37,959 nucleotides of DNA from Verrucomicrobiaceae bacterium (GTDB taxonomy: Bacteria > Verrucomicrobiota > Verrucomicrobiia > Verrucomicrobiales > DEV007), in contig JAAESJ010000008.1 in assembly GCA_024229495.1 (NCBI GenBank), forward strand, positions 1-37,959, written 5' to 3'. Below, piece by piece: positions 15,603 through 25,803 of the stretch (position 1 is its first letter; every line of letters begins with the position of its first letter). A program made the position numbers and the translations under genes. The notes under the pieces were generated by a model that was not told the DNA's origin, made no database searches, and saw only the letters and a program-made list of their open reading frames with translations.

Positions 15603-16529
15603 ATGTCCACGCAAACCGAGGAAACGCGCTTAATGCGCATTGCACATTTAAGGCGCAGGGAACCGCGCCCGTGGTTCCTGTATTCAAGCCTGTTGGTAAT
15701 CATGCTTGTTGCCGGATGGGCATGGACTGCCGGTGATCTCTACACCTCGGTGCTTACCGACAGCCAGCGCAGTGCCAACCTCGAGCGCTTCATTGGCAAA
15801 CTCACCCCTGCTCCGGTGCAAGCCTCCGGCGACTGGTCGGATTTCCGCCCGTGGGCAATGGAACTGCTGCTCGAGGGTGAGGCACTGAAGGCAGTGGGAA
15901 TGACCCTGGCGCTTGCCACCGCGGCGGCGGCCCTGTCAGGATTCCTTGCCCTGCTGTTTATCCCCGGGGCTGCCCGCAACCTCGCAACCCAAAAACCACT
16001 CGGAATTTCCTGCGGGCGTGGTGCTTTCCCCGCCATCTGGAGTATCATCAACAAGCTTGTCCGCCTGGCCTTCGTCTTCACGCGCAGCCTGCCCGAATAC
16101 ATTCTCGGCTTCCTGCTTATCTCGATCCTCGGCCCTGATCCTTGGGCCCTGGTGCTGGCACTGGCAATCCACAACTTCGGAATCCTGGGAAGACTCGGCT
16201 CGGAGGTCGTTGAAAATGCGCCACGCCGGCCGGCACGAACCGTTATTGCCCATGGCGGAGGGCGACTCGGTGCCTATTTGGCAGCGATTCTCCCGGAATC
16301 ATTCAACCGGATGATCGTTTATTTCTTCTATCGGTGGGAAACCTGTGTGCGCGAAGCCACGATCCTTGGCATGCTTGGGGTCGTTTCCCTGGGCTACCTG
16401 ATCCAGCACGCAAGAGCCGCCCGATCCTTCGACCAGATGGTGTTCTTTGTGCTTCTCGGGGCGCTGATTGTGCTTGCCGGCGATCTCTTGTCCCTATTGG
16501 TACGGCGCTGGTTGCGCGTTGAGAGGTAA
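15603..16529 (+). CDS. PhnE-family ABC transporter permease (second)
   Basis: This 308-residue permease is homologous to the preceding gene: 'FTRSLPEYILGFLLISILG', then 'GGGRLGAYLAAILPESFNRMIVYFFYRWETCVREATILGMLGVVSLG'. The open frame begins at 15549, inside the previous gene, but ATG at 15603, one base after that gene's stop, gives a normal PhnE start with a short charged leader and a first helix at about 25-43. Two different permeases probably form a heterodimer with the PhnC-type ATPase. It converges on the giant CotH gene with 9 bases between stops. Confidence 0.88.
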   Translation: MSTQTEETRLMRIAHLRRREPRPWFLYSSLLVIMLVAGWAWTAGDLYTSVLTDSQRSANLERFIGKLTPAPVQASGDWSDFRPWAMELLLEGEALKAVGMTLALATAAAALSGFLALLFIPGAARNLATQKPLGISCGRGAFPAIWSIINKLVRLAFVFTRSLPEYILGFLLISILGPDPWALVLALAIHNFGILGRLGSEVVENAPRRPARTVIAHGGGRLGAYLAAILPESFNRMIVYFFYRWETCVREATILGMLGVVSLGYLIQHARAARSFDQMVFFVLLGALIVLAGDLLSLLVRRWLRVER

Positions 16530-16538
16530 GGGAAAACC

Positions 16539-19500
16539 CTATTCCACCTTGAGACGAACGAAAGCCGCCGGAACCTCTGAGGCAATGGGCTCAACTCCCC
16601 GCAGGGAATGAACCGCATGACCGCTGGATAAAATCGCAGGGACTTCCCGCTCGATCATATCACCGATAGTCCATGTCACCAGGTCGGCAGAATGCTCAAG
16701 TTTGACCCTGGCCTCAACAGCTGTCGGGACACTCAAATGCTCAATGGCAAAGTATGCCTTGCCTTCATTGCTCACGATCGATACACGGGGACGCAACAAC
16801 TCTGCATCGGCAAGAAGAGCGCTGCCACCAAGGGCATACTCGGCAAAATTACTGATTCCATCTCCATCAGGATCGGCAAGCGGCCCGGAAATGGCATCAC
16901 GGGTTGATTGGGATGAATGAAAGGCTAGGGCTCTCCATGTTTCATAGGTCAATGGCACAGGTGCCCCGCCTGGATGTCCACCAGGATGAGCAGAGGATGT
17001 CCAGCTTGAACCGAGGGCATGATCAGGTGATTCCTCTGCATTCAACAACAACATTGATGACCCAAAGCCATCAGCCGCCCGGGGCCAGGGCAGGCTATCC
17101 TCATAATCAAAGCGATGGAGTGGAGCGACAATGCTACCGACCAAATCAAGCTGGATTCTCTCGCCCCCATTCTTGAGATTCCCTGAAAACTCGCCGCCGA
17201 TGAGTGCATCATACGCATGCCCGTAACGCACATTAAATGCCTTGCGATTACCGACAATGAGCACAGACGCCCCGGGCAGGAGGGCACGTAACGCAGATAA
17301 CGTAAAATCAAAGCTGATACCGTCACTAAAACGCAGGCCTTCGGTACCAACAATATCCGGACTAACATTGGTGAGGCGAATAAACTCAAAGTCATCAGGA
17401 TCACTGTAGCCCGCAGCTTCCTCGGCGACACTGACCGGGGGCGGGTTATACATGAGCTCGCTAATCACAAGGCTGGTAGCGGTAGGCTGCTCGATCGGCA
17501 CAGAGAACCGGGCCTCGGTAAGCGGGCTCCATTCACCGGAAGCAGAAAGGATGCGGGCTCTCAGCTCAATCGGGACTTCTATGGGGATACCATCCGTGTA
17601 TTTCTTTGCCACCGGAGACGGAGAGCCATCGGCAAGCCGGGGATCAGAACCATCCGTGGTATAGTAAACACTCGCCCCCGCAGGAATCCCCAGCACTGTA
17701 ATGCCCTGCCCCTGCCTGACATCACCGCCGTGTATACTGAAGGCGGGAGGCGTAATGGCAGGCCAGATCCCAGCGGCTGCGAACTGGTTCCCAGCCGGAC
17801 CAAGGAGATGGGAACGCCTCCCCTCCCCGGGATTCACCCAGGCATTGAACCAGTTTTCATTCCATGATCCCGCCATGTATTCAATGCCCTCACTGACAGT
17901 GTCGCGCAGTTCATCCTTGAGAGTATGGACACGGTTGACATTACTGCGATCATCAAGAATCCCGCCGTTAAAGAAATGCTTGTTAATCCGGTCCGCCACC
18001 AGTAGACGGAATTCAGCACTCCCGCGGTGCTCGCCGTTCTCAAAAGGCGGAACACCAACCAAATGTTTCCAGATCCTGGCCAACTCATTGGTATCATCGC
18101 TGCCGGTAAGGTTCTCTGAGATCAAATCGAATGACGCCTGGTTAAAATAACCCTGGTTAAGAAATCCGCCCTCGGCATCCCAGACCGTGAACCGCCAGGT
18201 GCCGGTGGGAACCCTTTCCCGGTAAAGGACATAATTGTTGGCTCCCGATCCCCAGGTGGCCCAGTCCCACATATTGGCATAGATATTCAACAGGTAATAA
18301 TCGGCAAAATTCACGAGGTCGGCGGCATTTTTCATTGCCGCGTAATTGGCCGGAACGCTCATGTCTTGCTCGTAAATATTGCGGAAACGGGCATGCTCGA
18401 TTGCATCACCAGCTGAATATTCATTGTTATATTTTACATCCCAATCCGCATCGGAACGAAAGTGATTCTGGAAGGTCTCGTTGCGCAACCTCTCGCAAAG
18501 ATTATATATCCCCTTGAACGAGCCATTGACATACAGCATGGCAAACATCCCCCGCAGCGAGTCATGACCCATTTCACCGAATAGCCGACGCACATACTCG
18601 TCACAAATGAATGGGTTGATGGGGTCATTATTGCCGGCACGCAGGCGCAGTTGCTTGAAACTGGTAGTGTGCCAGCCGGGGAAAAGATTGAAATTAAGTT
18701 CATCAGCCCCAATCTCATCACGCCAGATCAGGTTCATTGAACCTTTCTCCGTCGGGGCAAAAAGCCTCCAGGGGGAATCGCCCGTGTGTTCCATCCGGTA
18801 GCGCGGCCGGGTGTAGCCGCTACCCGCCATACGAATGGAGACCTTGTCTCGAAAACCCCGGCTGCCATCCGGATAAACAAGCTCAACCGATGTTTTGCGC
18901 TCGGTGGAGGCGCCACGCTGCTGTGGCACATTATAGGAATCAATCCCACCGGGCTGCCATTTTCCCTTGCCATCAAAACTGCCGCCACTGACAGCCATGA
19001 TTCCCCCGGGAAGAAAAAACGATCGACCTGCATCCTCAACCAGGGAGATGGCGGGAAGCGTTTCAATGGCTGGATGCTGGCTGATTAGATAAGTGTATGA
19101 CAAGTCCTTTGAGGGCATATAGCCGGGAGCAAAGGCTCGCGCACGAATAATGACCGCGCTCTTCTCATTAACACGCTCAAGGTCAAGCGGAGCGGCATAA
19201 GTTTTTCCGTTACCTGATTGCATCGGTTGGCTGCCGTCAGTGGTATAACGGATGGTTGCTCCGGGAGTGGCACACTTCAGGACAAGAGTTTGCGTATCTT
19301 GATAGAACCCACTCGGCAACGGGGTGCTGCCGTCAGTTGCCAAAAACTGAGGCGCAGCGGCACGGGCAGGCGCGGCGCTATCCCCGTTCGCGGATCGGGG
19401 AGTGGCCTCCTGATAGCCGAGAAGGGCGGGATTCGACGAGCTCCTTCCCCAGGAATGGAATGAATCCTGTTCAGGCCACGCTGAAATGGCATCAACGATG

Positions 19501-22070
19501 GATCCCCCGCTGTCGTGAAGCGTGAGAGGTTCACCATCCTCATCAAGGGAAAATCCCGCATGCAACATTGCCGCCAAAGCACCTGGAACTTCCTGCCAGT
19601 TTAAGAGTTCCAGGTCAAAACGGACATCCGAACTGTTTCCCGAAGCCTGATGCACCTCCACAGCCAACACATTTTCGCCGGCAACAAGGGCTTCAGCAGG
19701 CACAATCACACTATACCACTCACCCTCCCCGGAGGCATTGCCGGCAGCCGGGGTATCATGCCCCGGTTGACCCGGCAACATGTTGTCGCGCAGCAGTTCA
19801 ACACCATTGATCCACATCACAAGGCCGTCATCACGCTGATAACGAACCGTCAAGCCTCCACTGATTGCCGTCGGGTCCTCAACGGTAAACACCCGACGAA
19901 AATAATCCGTCAGGTGGGAATTCTCCCCACCGGCGATGATAGTGGCAGCACCGTCCTCATTATCCGGGCTGTATCCCAATGGCGCCAATCCCCTCTTCCA
20001 TCCACTATCAGCAAAGCCCTTTGATTTCCATTCACCGGGTGGCGCGGCATCCTGGTCGTAATATCGCCAGGAACTGCCGGCAGGAATAACCGTGCGTCGC
20101 TCGGGTCGGGTAAACCCATTGACCTCCTCACGGTCGTCGCAGAGCACCAGTAGGTAGCCTGAACCGGGAATGATAGTTCCTTCTGGAAAACGCCACTTTG
20201 AGAATTTGGCAGGATTATCACTGAGGCTCCAGTCACTGATGTCAACGGGGTCTGGAGTGGTGTTGCGTAATTCAACCCAGTCGGAGAATTCGTCAAGGTC
20301 TTCAAAGTCCCCTGACGAGGAGGCATCAAAAGCAATTCCGCCACCAAGCAATACTGGATCAATGATTCCTCCACTCGGCTCGGCAAGCCCGATGAAATAG
20401 TTCCATTGGCTGCCGGATCCCAAAATCGTCGTGGCGGGGTCGGCAAGGGTAAGGGAAGCATTGACTCGAAATGAAGGCGAAAGCTCAAATTTATTATCAG
20501 CGGGATCGATGACGGCATTGTGAGCCTGGATGGCCAGCACGTTTCTACCGGCGACAAGATGCACTGCCGCCGTACCAATATTAAAGTCCTCCGGAGAATC
20601 CGAGGGGCGTGCATTGTATGCGGGTTGATGCGCATAGCAGAAATGCCCCTTGGAGCCCATGTTGGCGCGGGCAACCTCAATCCCGTTTAGATAGGCAATA
20701 AAGCCGTCATCGTAATCGATATTGAGAATAAGTTCCCGTAGGCTGTCAACCAGCTCCGGATCAATGATAAACTCCGTGCGCAGGTAAAGTGAAGGAGTGA
20801 TCCCGGACATTTCCGTGCCTAGATCTGTTGCCAGACCCGGAGCACCATGACCGGCGGGAAGAGTTCCACTAAGCCAGTTTCCGGCATCAAACCCCGGGGC
20901 AGTCCATGGCATCCCCATGCCTAGGCGCACGGTTCCACCATCATCCCACCTGAGGGCACGGGAACCAGGGGCAGCACAAACCTCATTAATAAGGACACCG
21001 CCAAACGCACCGCCGTCATTGTCATAAATGGTAATGGTGGCGGGGTCGCCAGTAATTGCAAGATCACCGGCGGGATTGAAAAGAGCAACGGTGAAGGACT
21101 CGGTCGCCTCCACTTCAGTGTCGCCGAGGATCGTAACAGCAAATGTCCTGGATAATTCCCCGACATTGAAAGTGACCTTCCGGGATACAGGTACAAAGTC
21201 CATCCCGGCGGCGGCGGTGCCCGGCCGGGTCTCGGCGTATACGCTCATCACGCTCAGGGCAGGCTGGTCGAGCGTAATGACCACGGCAACCTCCCTGGTG
21301 CTGTCATCGTTTTCAAAGACGGTGGCATCCCCGACGCCTGCATTGATGATGAGGTCATCATCAATGATGGTGCCTCTGGCGGTGGCATTGGCTACCGCCG
21401 CGCCGGAGACCCTGCTGAGCGAAAGGAGCAGGGTCTCATTATCCTCTTCAACGGTATCCCCGCGGACACTCACGCTGACTGTTTTCGAGATCTCGCCTGC
21501 CGCAAAAACAAGCGTGCCGGTGGTGGTGATGAAATCAACCCCGGCAGTGGCAGTCCCGGGGGAGGTCGCAAAGTCGGCGGAAACCAGCTCACCTGCCTGC
21601 GGCGCCTCACTGAGGGTTATGGTGAAGAGCAGGCTGCGCAGACCCGAATCACCCTCGATAACCGAGGGTTCGCTGATCACCAGAACCGGCCCGCCAATGG
21701 GCTGCCCGCCAACCATGATGTTCAGCGGCTCTTCATCGGCAACGTTCCCCGGGTTAACCTGCATATCGAAGAAAATCGAACCACCGGCAGGAATGGGATC
21801 ATCATAAAAAGTCTCGGGCTGGAGGACAAAATGCTCCCCATCATGGTTTTCGATGTGGACGTTGTTGTAAGGGGTGATGCTGCGGGCAAAGTTGAACTCC
21901 AGGGGCCAGGCCGGGATTTCGGTGGTGCCGTGATTGTAGATGCGCAGGGTGGCGTTGGCTCCAGCCCCCCAGTCCTGGGCGATGGTAAACTCGGCACTGG
22001 CATTGATTCCAGCTGAGCAGGGCACTATCAGGCCAAGGCCGGTAAAGAGTAAAATAGCGGAAGGTTTCAT
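16539..22070 (-). CDS. Giant exported CotH protein (CBM2, Calx-beta, LTD, chitobiase-like modules)
   Basis: This protein has 1843 residues from ATG 22070; the frame is open to 22133, but the 22070 start gives a clean signal peptide (1-20). Modules in order: a CBM2-like beta domain (25-122), two Calx-beta repeats (130-240, 241-352), a jelly-roll with 'DYDDGFIAYLNGIEVAR' (about 370-545), a lamin-tail domain 'FSDWVELRNTTPDPVDISDW' (595-650), a second jelly-roll (660-825), a chitobiase-type 'TIRYTTDGSQP' domain (about 905-995), and a CotH domain (about 1055-1390). A second 'VYYTTDGSDP' domain, a second lamin-tail-like region and a tail with 'DPDGDGISNFAEYALGG' follow. CotH proteins are kinase-like; 'FTVWDAEGGF' matches the metal-binding WDxDxxF site with Glu. 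It is extracellular. Polysaccharide binding or spore-coat-like phosphorylation is inferred only. Confidence 0.85.
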   Translation of the reverse strand: MKPSAILLFTGLGLIVPCSAGINASAEFTIAQDWGAGANATLRIYNHGTTEIPAWPLEFNFARSITPYNNVHIENHDGEHFVLQPETFYDDPIPAGGSIFFDMQVNPGNVADEEPLNIMVGGQPIGGPVLVISEPSVIEGDSGLRSLLFTITLSEAPQAGELVSADFATSPGTATAGVDFITTTGTLVFAAGEISKTVSVSVRGDTVEEDNETLLLSLSRVSGAAVANATARGTIIDDDLIINAGVGDATVFENDDSTREVAVVITLDQPALSVMSVYAETRPGTAAAGMDFVPVSRKVTFNVGELSRTFAVTILGDTEVEATESFTVALFNPAGDLAITGDPATITIYDNDGGAFGGVLINEVCAAPGSRALRWDDGGTVRLGMGMPWTAPGFDAGNWLSGTLPAGHGAPGLATDLGTEMSGITPSLYLRTEFIIDPELVDSLRELILNIDYDDGFIAYLNGIEVARANMGSKGHFCYAHQPAYNARPSDSPEDFNIGTAAVHLVAGRNVLAIQAHNAVIDPADNKFELSPSFRVNASLTLADPATTILGSGSQWNYFIGLAEPSGGIIDPVLLGGGIAFDASSSGDFEDLDEFSDWVELRNTTPDPVDISDWSLSDNPAKFSKWRFPEGTIIPGSGYLLVLCDDREEVNGFTRPERRTVIPAGSSWRYYDQDAAPPGEWKSKGFADSGWKRGLAPLGYSPDNEDGAATIIAGGENSHLTDYFRRVFTVEDPTAISGGLTVRYQRDDGLVMWINGVELLRDNMLPGQPGHDTPAAGNASGEGEWYSVIVPAEALVAGENVLAVEVHQASGNSSDVRFDLELLNWQEVPGALAAMLHAGFSLDEDGEPLTLHDSGGSIVDAISAWPEQDSFHSWGRSSSNPALLGYQEATPRSANGDSAAPARAAAPQFLATDGSTPLPSGFYQDTQTLVLKCATPGATIRYTTDGSQPMQSGNGKTYAAPLDLERVNEKSAVIIRARAFAPGYMPSKDLSYTYLISQHPAIETLPAISLVEDAGRSFFLPGGIMAVSGGSFDGKGKWQPGGIDSYNVPQQRGASTERKTSVELVYPDGSRGFRDKVSIRMAGSGYTRPRYRMEHTGDSPWRLFAPTEKGSMNLIWRDEIGADELNFNLFPGWHTTSFKQLRLRAGNNDPINPFICDEYVRRLFGEMGHDSLRGMFAMLYVNGSFKGIYNLCERLRNETFQNHFRSDADWDVKYNNEYSAGDAIEHARFRNIYEQDMSVPANYAAMKNAADLVNFADYYLLNIYANMWDWATWGSGANNYVLYRERVPTGTWRFTVWDAEGGFLNQGYFNQASFDLISENLTGSDDTNELARIWKHLVGVPPFENGEHRGSAEFRLLVADRINKHFFNGGILDDRSNVNRVHTLKDELRDTVSEGIEYMAGSWNENWFNAWVNPGEGRRSHLLGPAGNQFAAAGIWPAITPPAFSIHGGDVRQGQGITVLGIPAGASVYYTTDGSDPRLADGSPSPVAKKYTDGIPIEVPIELRARILSASGEWSPLTEARFSVPIEQPTATSLVISELMYNPPPVSVAEEAAGYSDPDDFEFIRLTNVSPDIVGTEGLRFSDGISFDFTLSALRALLPGASVLIVGNRKAFNVRYGHAYDALIGGEFSGNLKNGGERIQLDLVGSIVAPLHRFDYEDSLPWPRAADGFGSSMLLLNAEESPDHALGSSWTSSAHPGGHPGGAPVPLTYETWRALAFHSSQSTRDAISGPLADPDGDGISNFAEYALGGSALLADAELLRPRVSIVSNEGKAYFAIEHLSVPTAVEARVKLEHSADLVTWTIGDMIEREVPAILSSGHAVHSLRGVEPIASEVPAAFVRLKVE

Positions 22071-22124
22071 TAATCGGAGGCGAGGGGATTTAATAGCAGA
22101 CAACTTATCGAGTGATAACGCAAA
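22071..22124 (-). promoter_or_regulatory. Leader of the CotH gene, related to the DUF3472 gene leader
   Basis: Reading the minus strand, this 54-base stretch runs from TTTGCGTT through CGATAA and ATTAAATC to the ATG. The same elements in the same order occur before the next giant gene (25863-25804). No Shine-Dalgarno site is visible. It could be a shared promoter/leader or a remnant of a duplication. Confidence 0.4.
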
Positions 22125-22143
22125 GGCGAGCATGAGGGAAAAC

Positions 22144-25100
22144 TTATTGTTCGAGCCTCAAATCAACCCGCTTAAACCGCTTCGCGCCGTCCGTGCTCTT
22201 ATAAACCCCGGTCTTGTTGCACAGCAGAAAATGATCCTGTCCCGGGAGTTTAAGGAAGCCGGTGACGGGGGTGTCCGACGTAAAACTGGAGTCGGTGATC
22301 TTCTTGCATACCCCACCCCAGTCGCCTCGGTAGAGGCTTAGACTATCGTCAGGGTTTCGGTTGAGGGTGTAGGTCACACGGCCGGGACGGTCAGTGGTGA
22401 GGTTGCCGCGAGCGCTGGTGTTGAACTTATTATTATAGTGGCGCTGGAAGAGGTTGTGGAGGTTGTTCCAGCTACCGTAGAGGCCTTGCTGGGTGGCCAG
22501 GTGCAGCCAGTTTGTCTCCATGGGGTCGTAGCACATGTGGTGGACGTGGATGTTCTTGAGCGCGGCGAGTTTATGCTGGCCTTTTTTGTCTAGGTGGATG
22601 CGGATGATCTCGCTCTGCTGTTGGCCCACAGCCACGGCAAGGCGGTTGTCGTCTCGCACGAAACTGAGGGCGCTAACGTGTTTGCCCGCCAGGGTGTAGG
22701 GTTTGAATTCTTGGCCGGGACCTGTGGCCATGAAGACGCCGGCGTTCGTGCCAATGGCCATGCGGTACGGATTACGTGCTTCTAAGGCCATGGCCTGCAG
22801 GGGGCCGCCCTTAAAGTTGTCTAGAAAAACCGTCCAGCTTGTACCACCATCTTTTGAAACCAGAATCTTGCTCAGGCTGCGGGCGTAGAGCGTCTGGGGG
22901 TTTTGAGGGTCCACTTCGAGTTGAGTAATTTCGTTAGCACCGGGCTCATAGATTCTGACCGCTGTGGTTGCTGCCTTGAGCGGCGTGATTGTGACCGTAT
23001 CGACCCCGGCGCTGTAGAGCGTCTTATTAAGATACGGGATGGTACGGAAGAGGATACCCGTGGCCATCGTCTCCGGGAGTTGACGGGTAAATTGTTCGGA
23101 TTCCTTCTGCCATGTCTCCCCATCGGGGGAGCTGTAGCAGCGGATGAACTTGCCTTCGCGCTCAAGGCGAATCCACCTGTTCCGGCCATCGAAACGGTGT
23201 TGGGTCATGCGGGTGCCGCCCAAATCAGTGTGGTCCTTTGACCCCATCAGCCTGTATCCCGCGGTGTCATAGATCCCTGCCACCGGCCAGCGTTCGTCCA
23301 CCACGTCCATCACACACAAACCGATCCACGAGTTGTTGTTGATCTTGTTCAAGGCACTGGCCCGGGGGTTGTCCTTGAGCCGCGCGGTTATTTGAAAATC
23401 GCCTTTGATCTTCTTATACGAGAAACAGCGGCCCTCGCCGATGTAGCTATAGCTATCGTTCTGGTGGACCAACCCCATAGGCAGGCCCTTTTCACCCAGA
23501 GTCTCTGAGGTCAATGGGCTGTTCTCAATGTTACTGGCATCGATGTCCAACAGGTTCGAATCAAAGGTGTTGCCTTCGCTGTCCGTGGCTCGTGCCCAGA
23601 GTTGATTGTCGCCTGCCGGGAGAAGCGTGTTCAGGGCGTATGGCTCAGCGAAGCATTTCTTGCCCTGAGGAAAAGCCATGAGCTCTGCAAGGTGTATGGA
23701 GGCGTTGGCTGAGTTCGTGATGTGGTTGAGGCGGATATACCGGGCCTTGGTGGCGTTGAAATTGTGGCGGTTGCCTTGAGAGCCCTCGGGTATTTTCGAT
23801 TCGCGGGTGGCGACCGTCGTCCATGTGGATTTGTCGGCGGAGAGTTCAACCACGTAGTTGTAGTAACGCGCACCGTCCACATAAAAGCGGGTGAAGACTT
23901 TTCCCAAGGCCTGGGTTTTGCCCAGGTCAAAGAGTATCCAATTGCGTTTCTGGCCTGACATAAAAAATGTCGTGCCCAACTGGTTGTCACAGCTCTGCCA
24001 GCCGGCGGTACCGTTTTCGATTGGACCGCTGTGACTGACGGTGCTGCCCATGGCCACATTGTTCTGGACGAGCAATCGATGTTCAATCGATTCGCCGAGG
24101 CGTTGGTCGGCCCTGAAGTACTCGACCTTGGCGATGGGCAATTGCTTGTTTGTGAATGTGGCCCTTAATGTATAGCGGTCGTCTTGAAGGGTGTCAGCAA
24201 TTTGCAGCCTCGGGCTTTTGGTCTTGCGGCTAAACAGATCACGGTGGTCGACTTGGCGGTATGCCATGTCGGGCCCGGCCCAGAACAGTTTGAGCTCCCG
24301 ATACCGGCTATTGGCCCCTTTGAAATAGCGGAGCTTGAGCAGGTGATGCCCCGCGCTGAAGAACTGCCCGCGGGCACGGTTGCTAGTGGAGTGCAGGCCA
24401 TTGTTATCGATGATGAGTTTGCCGCCCACGGATAATTGGCTGCCGTCACAACTTTTGAGGTCAAAATAATACAGCCCCGATTTCTTAACCCGAATCAAAC
24501 CCTCGTAGGTAACACTGAAATTCTTGGTGGCGGCGAGGTGGATGTCGAAGGCATTTACCCTGCCTTGCTTGTCAGCCGTGAGCTCACCGCTGGACGGTAG
24601 GTTGTCCAGCTTGTGTTTGAACTCGAAATACGTGTAGTGGAGGCCGCTTAGTAATTGCGCTGTGTCGACGGCGGCTACGGTGTTCTCGACGGGTGCCGTA
24701 TCGAGCTTGGCAGTTTTAGAAATACGTTGGCCATAGATATCGGTGATGGTGAGTTTCAGACTCTTAGCACTAGGCCCGCCATCGAGTAGTGCAATTCGCT
24801 TGAAAGGGGTGTTCCGGCTTAGCGTGCTAAGGATCTTGCCTTGGCCGTTCTCACCGGAATAGACCGCGACGGTGTAGTTAAGCTGAGGCGCGGCGCTGCT
24901 CGGGATCTCCCAGCGTAATAGGCATTGATTGCCCTGGGCGACACTTTCCAATATCTCGACCTGGGGCTGGTCGAGAACCGGTAGCCCCGGCTGGGTGACA
25001 GTGATGGTCTTACTACTGCCGGGCTCGACATTGTGGGTGTCTTCTGGGTTCTTGGAATGCATGAACTCGGCCACGCGTTTGTCGGCGCTGAGTTCAGCCA

Positions 25101-25803
25101 GCCACGTATGTGTGGCGTCGGCCTTAACGGTCATGGTGTTGCTGCGGCCCCACTTGCCCGCGTACCTGTGGTAACCGTTACGCCTGGCGAGAAAGCGGCG
25201 GGATTTCTTTTCTGAAAGCAGCTCGAAAAAGCCCACATTCCCACCGATGCCCGTGGCAACACAGGGGATTTTGAACACGCCGAGTAAACGCCATTTCTGG
25301 GTGCCTAAATCTTTGCACCACCATCCGATAAAACTGTGGTCAGCGTTCGTGGCGATCGGGCGCCAAACCCTAAGGAGCATGCGGTACCAGGTGTCCTTTT
25401 GTATCCACGGCAGACGGTCGCCGGCGATGCCGCCGCACATACCTTCGCCGCCGTATTGGTGGGCGTACATGGTGGGGTCGGTGTAGATGGCCTTAGCGAT
25501 CTTGCCGTCGTAGTCGCGATGATTCCAGAAGGACCAGATTAATGCGGGATGATAATTCTTCTCGGTTTTTCCAGGACCTGAAGGGAGGCCGCCATAGTAC
25601 GTGCCACCCTTGGGATAGAGGCTGCCGTTCCAAAACGCGAAGTAGGTGCCGGGGGGCCACTCTTTCCATTTGAACTCAACGCTGTATAGATCGCTGCCTT
25701 TCGGTACTATTTCTTCGTACCAACCACTGGCCTCAGCACTGCCGCTGAAGGCCCAAGAGCACAGGGCAAGGCCGGCAAAGAGCCCAAGAGCGGAGGGTTT
25801 CAT
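22144..25803 (-). CDS. Giant exported DUF3472 / PA14 / discoidin / BNR-like protein
   Basis: This 1219-residue protein has a signal peptide (1-25) much like that of the CotH protein downstream ('MKPSALGLFAGLAL' versus 'MKPSAILLFTGLGL'). Modules: DUF3472 (about 30-275), a fibronectin-like segment (280-370), a PA14 domain (385-525, 'YEGLIRVKKSGLYYFDLKSC'), an F5/8 type C discoidin domain (585-712, 'RNWILFDLGKTQALGKVF', 'ARYIRLNHI'), a DUF1349-like concanavalin domain (770-945, 'SYIGEGRCFSYKKIKGDF') and BNR/sialidase-like repeats ('SKDGGTSW', 984-990). These are carbohydrate-binding folds; no catalytic residues are evident. An extracellular polysaccharide-binding role is inferred. 73 bases separate it from the CotH gene. 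Confidence 0.82.
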   Translation of the reverse strand: MKPSALGLFAGLALCSWAFSGSAEASGWYEEIVPKGSDLYSVEFKWKEWPPGTYFAFWNGSLYPKGGTYYGGLPSGPGKTEKNYHPALIWSFWNHRDYDGKIAKAIYTDPTMYAHQYGGEGMCGGIAGDRLPWIQKDTWYRMLLRVWRPIATNADHSFIGWWCKDLGTQKWRLLGVFKIPCVATGIGGNVGFFELLSEKKSRRFLARRNGYHRYAGKWGRSNTMTVKADATHTWLAELSADKRVAEFMHSKNPEDTHNVEPGSSKTITVTQPGLPVLDQPQVEILESVAQGNQCLLRWEIPSSAAPQLNYTVAVYSGENGQGKILSTLSRNTPFKRIALLDGGPSAKSLKLTITDIYGQRISKTAKLDTAPVENTVAAVDTAQLLSGLHYTYFEFKHKLDNLPSSGELTADKQGRVNAFDIHLAATKNFSVTYEGLIRVKKSGLYYFDLKSCDGSQLSVGGKLIIDNNGLHSTSNRARGQFFSAGHHLLKLRYFKGANSRYRELKLFWAGPDMAYRQVDHRDLFSRKTKSPRLQIADTLQDDRYTLRATFTNKQLPIAKVEYFRADQRLGESIEHRLLVQNNVAMGSTVSHSGPIENGTAGWQSCDNQLGTTFFMSGQKRNWILFDLGKTQALGKVFTRFYVDGARYYNYVVELSADKSTWTTVATRESKIPEGSQGNRHNFNATKARYIRLNHITNSANASIHLAELMAFPQGKKCFAEPYALNTLLPAGDNQLWARATDSEGNTFDSNLLDIDASNIENSPLTSETLGEKGLPMGLVHQNDSYSYIGEGRCFSYKKIKGDFQITARLKDNPRASALNKINNNSWIGLCVMDVVDERWPVAGIYDTAGYRLMGSKDHTDLGGTRMTQHRFDGRNRWIRLEREGKFIRCYSSPDGETWQKESEQFTRQLPETMATGILFRTIPYLNKTLYSAGVDTVTITPLKAATTAVRIYEPGANEITQLEVDPQNPQTLYARSLSKILVSKDGGTSWTVFLDNFKGGPLQAMALEARNPYRMAIGTNAGVFMATGPGQEFKPYTLAGKHVSALSFVRDDNRLAVAVGQQQSEIIRIHLDKKGQHKLAALKNIHVHHMCYDPMETNWLHLATQQGLYGSWNNLHNLFQRHYNNKFNTSARGNLTTDRPGRVTYTLNRNPDDSLSLYRGDWGGVCKKITDSSFTSDTPVTGFLKLPGQDHFLLCNKTGVYKSTDGAKRFKRVDLRLEQ

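Noticed and set aside
19910-21807. Long frames of 256 and 259 codons within the giant CotH gene
   Set aside because: Shadow frames of repetitive beta-rich coding sequence; the giant frame itself has clear domains.
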